From: Nitrospirae bacterium CG2_30_53_67
Lineage (GTDB): Bacteria; CG2-30-53-67
Reading direction: 5' to 3'
DNA: 6,684 nt
Assembly: GCA_001873285.1 (NCBI GenBank)
Contig: MNYV01000063.1
Span: 1 to 6,684 of the forward strand
The notes below the pieces were generated by a model. The model was not told the DNA's origin. It saw nothing but the letters and a program-made list of their open reading frames with translations, and made no database searches. How positions within the stretch are numbered: position 1 is the first letter of the stretch; every line of letters begins with the position of its first letter. Positions 4,434 through 6,684 of this stretch are shown here, piece after piece. Position numbers and translations under genes: made by a program.

Positions 4434-6684
4434 ATGGAGATTTCAAGAAAGGGCATCCCCTGCATGATCACCCAAAATGATCTCGTGATCAGCGAGAAAA
4501 ATTATAAAAGGACCCGCCTTGTCCTCGACATCCTTCGCCGGTTTCTCAAGGTCAACATCAAGGTCCATAACCTGACCGGCCAGTTTGAAACAGGGGACAT
4601 TTTCCTTTTTAATCATTTCGCCCGCTTTGAGACCTTTATCCCACAGTACCTGATCTTTGAGGAGACCGGGAAGATCAGCCGTTCCCTCGCCGCTCCCGAA
4701 CTGTTCAGGGATGATACCTTCGGAAAATATCTCATGAGTATCGGCGCTGTTCCCACGAATCTGCCGGACATTATCCATTTTATGGCCTGTGAGATCAACC
4801 GCGGATACAAGACCATTATATTTCCGGAAGGTTCCATGATCAAGGACCGGCGGGTTTTAGGACCCAAAGGCCGTTTCCGGATCTATGCAAGAGAAGAAAA
4901 GACCTACCGCAAACCGCACACGGGAGCGGCGGTGATCGCCCTTTATGCCCAGCAGTTGCGAGACCTTTTCATCCTGACTTATGAGAGGAAAAATCAAAAA
5001 ACCCTCAAGCAAATTTCATCCCTGTTTAAGATCGATGACCCTGAGCGATTCCTCTCGACCGCATCCCGGCCGGTGATGATCATCCCTGCCAACATCACGT
5101 TTCACCCCTTGCGGGGGGATGATAATTTTCTCAGAAAGATTTCAGAACGCATGGGAAGGATCAAGAACAACCGGATGGAAGAGGAACTGATCATAGAAGG
5201 GAATATCCTGTTCAAGGATACGGACATGGATATCCGGCTCGGAGATCCCATTCCGGTCAAGGACTATCTCGGCCGCACGGATTCCTTGCTCTTAAAATCG
5301 AGATATTTCATGATGAATGAAGCGATGCTGAAAGGCGCGGCCACCCGCCTGCTCAACCGCCTGGAGATCGTCCGTTCAGAGATCCTTTCCGAACGGATCA
5401 TGACCCAATACATGAAATCCATCTACTCCCTGGTGACCGTCAATATGGAACACCTCTGTGCCGAGATCATCTATGAGCTGATCCGGAAATATAAACAGCG
5501 TGAGGTGTCCAAAACTTTTTTTGTCCGCTCCCTTTATCTGACCATTAAGAAGCTTCAGAGAGCCGAGGGCGTTTTTCTTCACCGCGGTCTTCAGAACCCG
5601 GACCGGTACGATTCACTGCTCAAGTTCACCAACCGGGACCTCAGGGACTTCTTGATCAATGCGGCAGCTTCCGGGCTGATTCAGGAGAAGGATCATCAAT
5701 ACCTATTCCTGCCGGCGCTTGAGCAGAGCTACGACTTCGACGTCATTCGTATCAAGAACTTCATCAAGGTCCGCTACAATGAGGTTCAGCCCGTTCCTGC
5801 GGTCAGGGAGATGGTACATGAAGTCCTGACCCAATACGACAAGCTCAACACCCCGCAATCCAGGGCCGCTCTGCTCTATGATGACGACAAGAGAAGCTAT
5901 GTCTGGGATCAGGCCATTTTTTGCAAATCAAAATATGAGGAGATCAACAAGGAGGAAACCAGGGTCCAGCCCGGAGATCCTTTCTTTTTCATACCGGAGC
6001 ATGGCGTTGAACCCAAGGCGGGGGTCCTGCTGATCCACGGGCTGAGCGCCTCCCCTGCCGAGATGAGGCCTCTCGGGGAGTTTCTCTCCGAGCAGGGTCT
6101 TTTTGCCTACGGCGTGCGCCTTAAAGGACACGGCACCTCCCCCTGTGACCTGGATTTCAGAAAAATAGACCAGTGGTATCATTCGGCTTTCCGCGGGTGG
6201 GAAGCGCTTCGATGTTACTGCGATAAGATATTTGTCGCGGGATTTTCCATGGGGGGATGCATCGCATTGAAGCTTGCCGCCGAACATCAGCATGAGGTGA
6301 CGGGGATCGTCTCTATCTCCACACCGCTCCGCATCCGGAATAAGAATATCTTATTTGCAAGCCTCGCCAACCAGATCAACAGGCTGGTGGCCGTCCTTCC
6401 CTACCTCAACGGCATCAAGAGATTCAAAAAATCCTTTCCCGAAAATCCTGGGATCAACTATCAGAACATTCCCATCAGCGCGATCCATGAATTCAAAAAA
6501 CTGATGGAACAGACCGAGGTCTCTCTGGGGGAGATCTACCAGCCGGCCCTGATCATTCAGAGCAAGGGAGACCCCACCGTAGATCCGGTCAGCGCAGAGA
6601 TGATCATGAAAGGAATTACTTCCAAGGACAAACGGCTGCTGCTGATTGATTCAAATAAACACGTCATCGTCCTGGACAAGGGTT
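4434..6684 (+). CDS. PlsC-like acyltransferase fused to an alpha/beta-hydrolase (3' end outside window)
   Basis: The frame is open for 750 codons from ATG 4434 to the right edge. Residues about 40-260 are a glycerolipid acyltransferase domain: NHFARFE (60-66) as motif I, IGAVPTN (103-109) as motif II, FPEGS (130-134) as motif III and IIPANITFHPLR (216-227) as motif IV. Motif I is HX4E rather than the usual HX4D. Residues about 270-510 are a mainly helical middle region that I cannot assign; it may correspond to the C-terminal part of larger acyltransferases. Residues about 525-750 are a monoacylglycerol-lipase/carboxylesterase-like hydrolase: LLIHG (532-536) for the oxyanion hole, nucleophile S605 in GFSMGG, D713 in KGDPTVDP and H743 in NKHVIVLD. 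About 20-30 residues are probably missing. Together they suggest acyl transfer and acyl-ester cleavage on lipids at the membrane. No signal peptide is visible. An in-frame TGA at 4428 rules out an earlier start. M11 (4464), preceded by AAGAAAGGG, is an alternative start. Confidence 0.88.
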   Translation, partial: MEISRKGIPCMITQNDLVISEKNYKRTRLVLDILRRFLKVNIKVHNLTGQFETGDIFLFNHFARFETFIPQYLIFEETGKISRSLAAPELFRDDTFGKYLMSIGAVPTNLPDIIHFMACEINRGYKTIIFPEGSMIKDRRVLGPKGRFRIYAREEKTYRKPHTGAAVIALYAQQLRDLFILTYERKNQKTLKQISSLFKIDDPERFLSTASRPVMIIPANITFHPLRGDDNFLRKISERMGRIKNNRMEEELIIEGNILFKDTDMDIRLGDPIPVKDYLGRTDSLLLKSRYFMMNEAMLKGAATRLLNRLEIVRSEILSERIMTQYMKSIYSLVTVNMEHLCAEIIYELIRKYKQREVSKTFFVRSLYLTIKKLQRAEGVFLHRGLQNPDRYDSLLKFTNRDLRDFLINAAASGLIQEKDHQYLFLPALEQSYDFDVIRIKNFIKVRYNEVQPVPAVREMVHEVLTQYDKLNTPQSRAALLYDDDKRSYVWDQAIFCKSKYEEINKEETRVQPGDPFFFIPEHGVEPKAGVLLIHGLSASPAEMRPLGEFLSEQGLFAYGVRLKGHGTSPCDLDFRKIDQWYHSAFRGWEALRCYCDKIFVAGFSMGGCIALKLAAEHQHEVTGIVSISTPLRIRNKNILFASLANQINRLVAVLPYLNGIKRFKKSFPENPGINYQNIPISAIHEFKKLMEQTEVSLGEIYQPALIIQSKGDPTVDPVSAEMIMKGITSKDKRLLLIDSNKHVIVLDKG

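Noticed and set aside
5928-6293. 121-codon minus-strand frame opposite the hydrolase domain
   Set aside because: The + strand frame encodes a complete serine hydrolase core here; the antisense frame resembles nothing I know.

Overview
The window carries four protein genes or gene parts and an unusually rich set of non-coding repeats. From left to right: the 5' end of a minus-strand DUF4338 (DruA-like) gene that runs off the left edge; a complete radical SAM protein gene (310-1641, +); a 576-bp repeat-filled gap; a HAD-family sugar-phosphatase-like gene (2218-2859, +); a convergent YvcK/CofD-like gene (2895-4037, -); a 396-bp divergent intergenic region holding a palindromic insertion with terminal inverted repeats; and a large + strand gene (4434 to beyond the right edge) that joins a PlsC-like acyltransferase to an alpha/beta-hydrolase. 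This last gene has no stop in the window.

The host looks like a Gram-negative anaerobic or environmental bacterium, perhaps Desulfobacterota (former Deltaproteobacteria) or Nitrospirota. The reasons are the style of the radical SAM protein (N-terminal domain followed by a CxxxCxxC core and a GQGCEGEP segment), the acyltransferase-hydrolase fusion, and the dispersed palindromic repeats of the GTCATT...AATGAC type, which I associate with such genomes. This is inference. No rRNA or other marker gene is present.

The genes do not form one operon. The DUF4338 and radical SAM genes diverge from a 163-bp spacer with promoter-like sequences on both strands. The HAD and yvcK genes converge with 35 bp between them. 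yvcK and the fusion gene diverge. YvcK proteins act in central carbon and cell-envelope metabolism, the HAD protein resembles YihX-type sugar phosphatases, and the fusion protein should act on acyl lipids. A loose link to envelope and carbon metabolism is possible but is not shown by the layout.

The most interesting non-coding object is at 4087-4366: 26-bp terminal inverted repeats (24 of 26 matching), an imperfect 9-bp direct repeat on each side, and two palindromic repeat modules nested inside. It looks like a small non-autonomous insertion that was itself invaded by, or built from, a dispersed repeat. A related palindromic repeat lies at 1847-1966 between the radical SAM and HAD genes, flanked by GGGGTCAA-type direct and inverted repeats. 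I found no tRNA, rRNA, CRISPR array or clear riboswitch.
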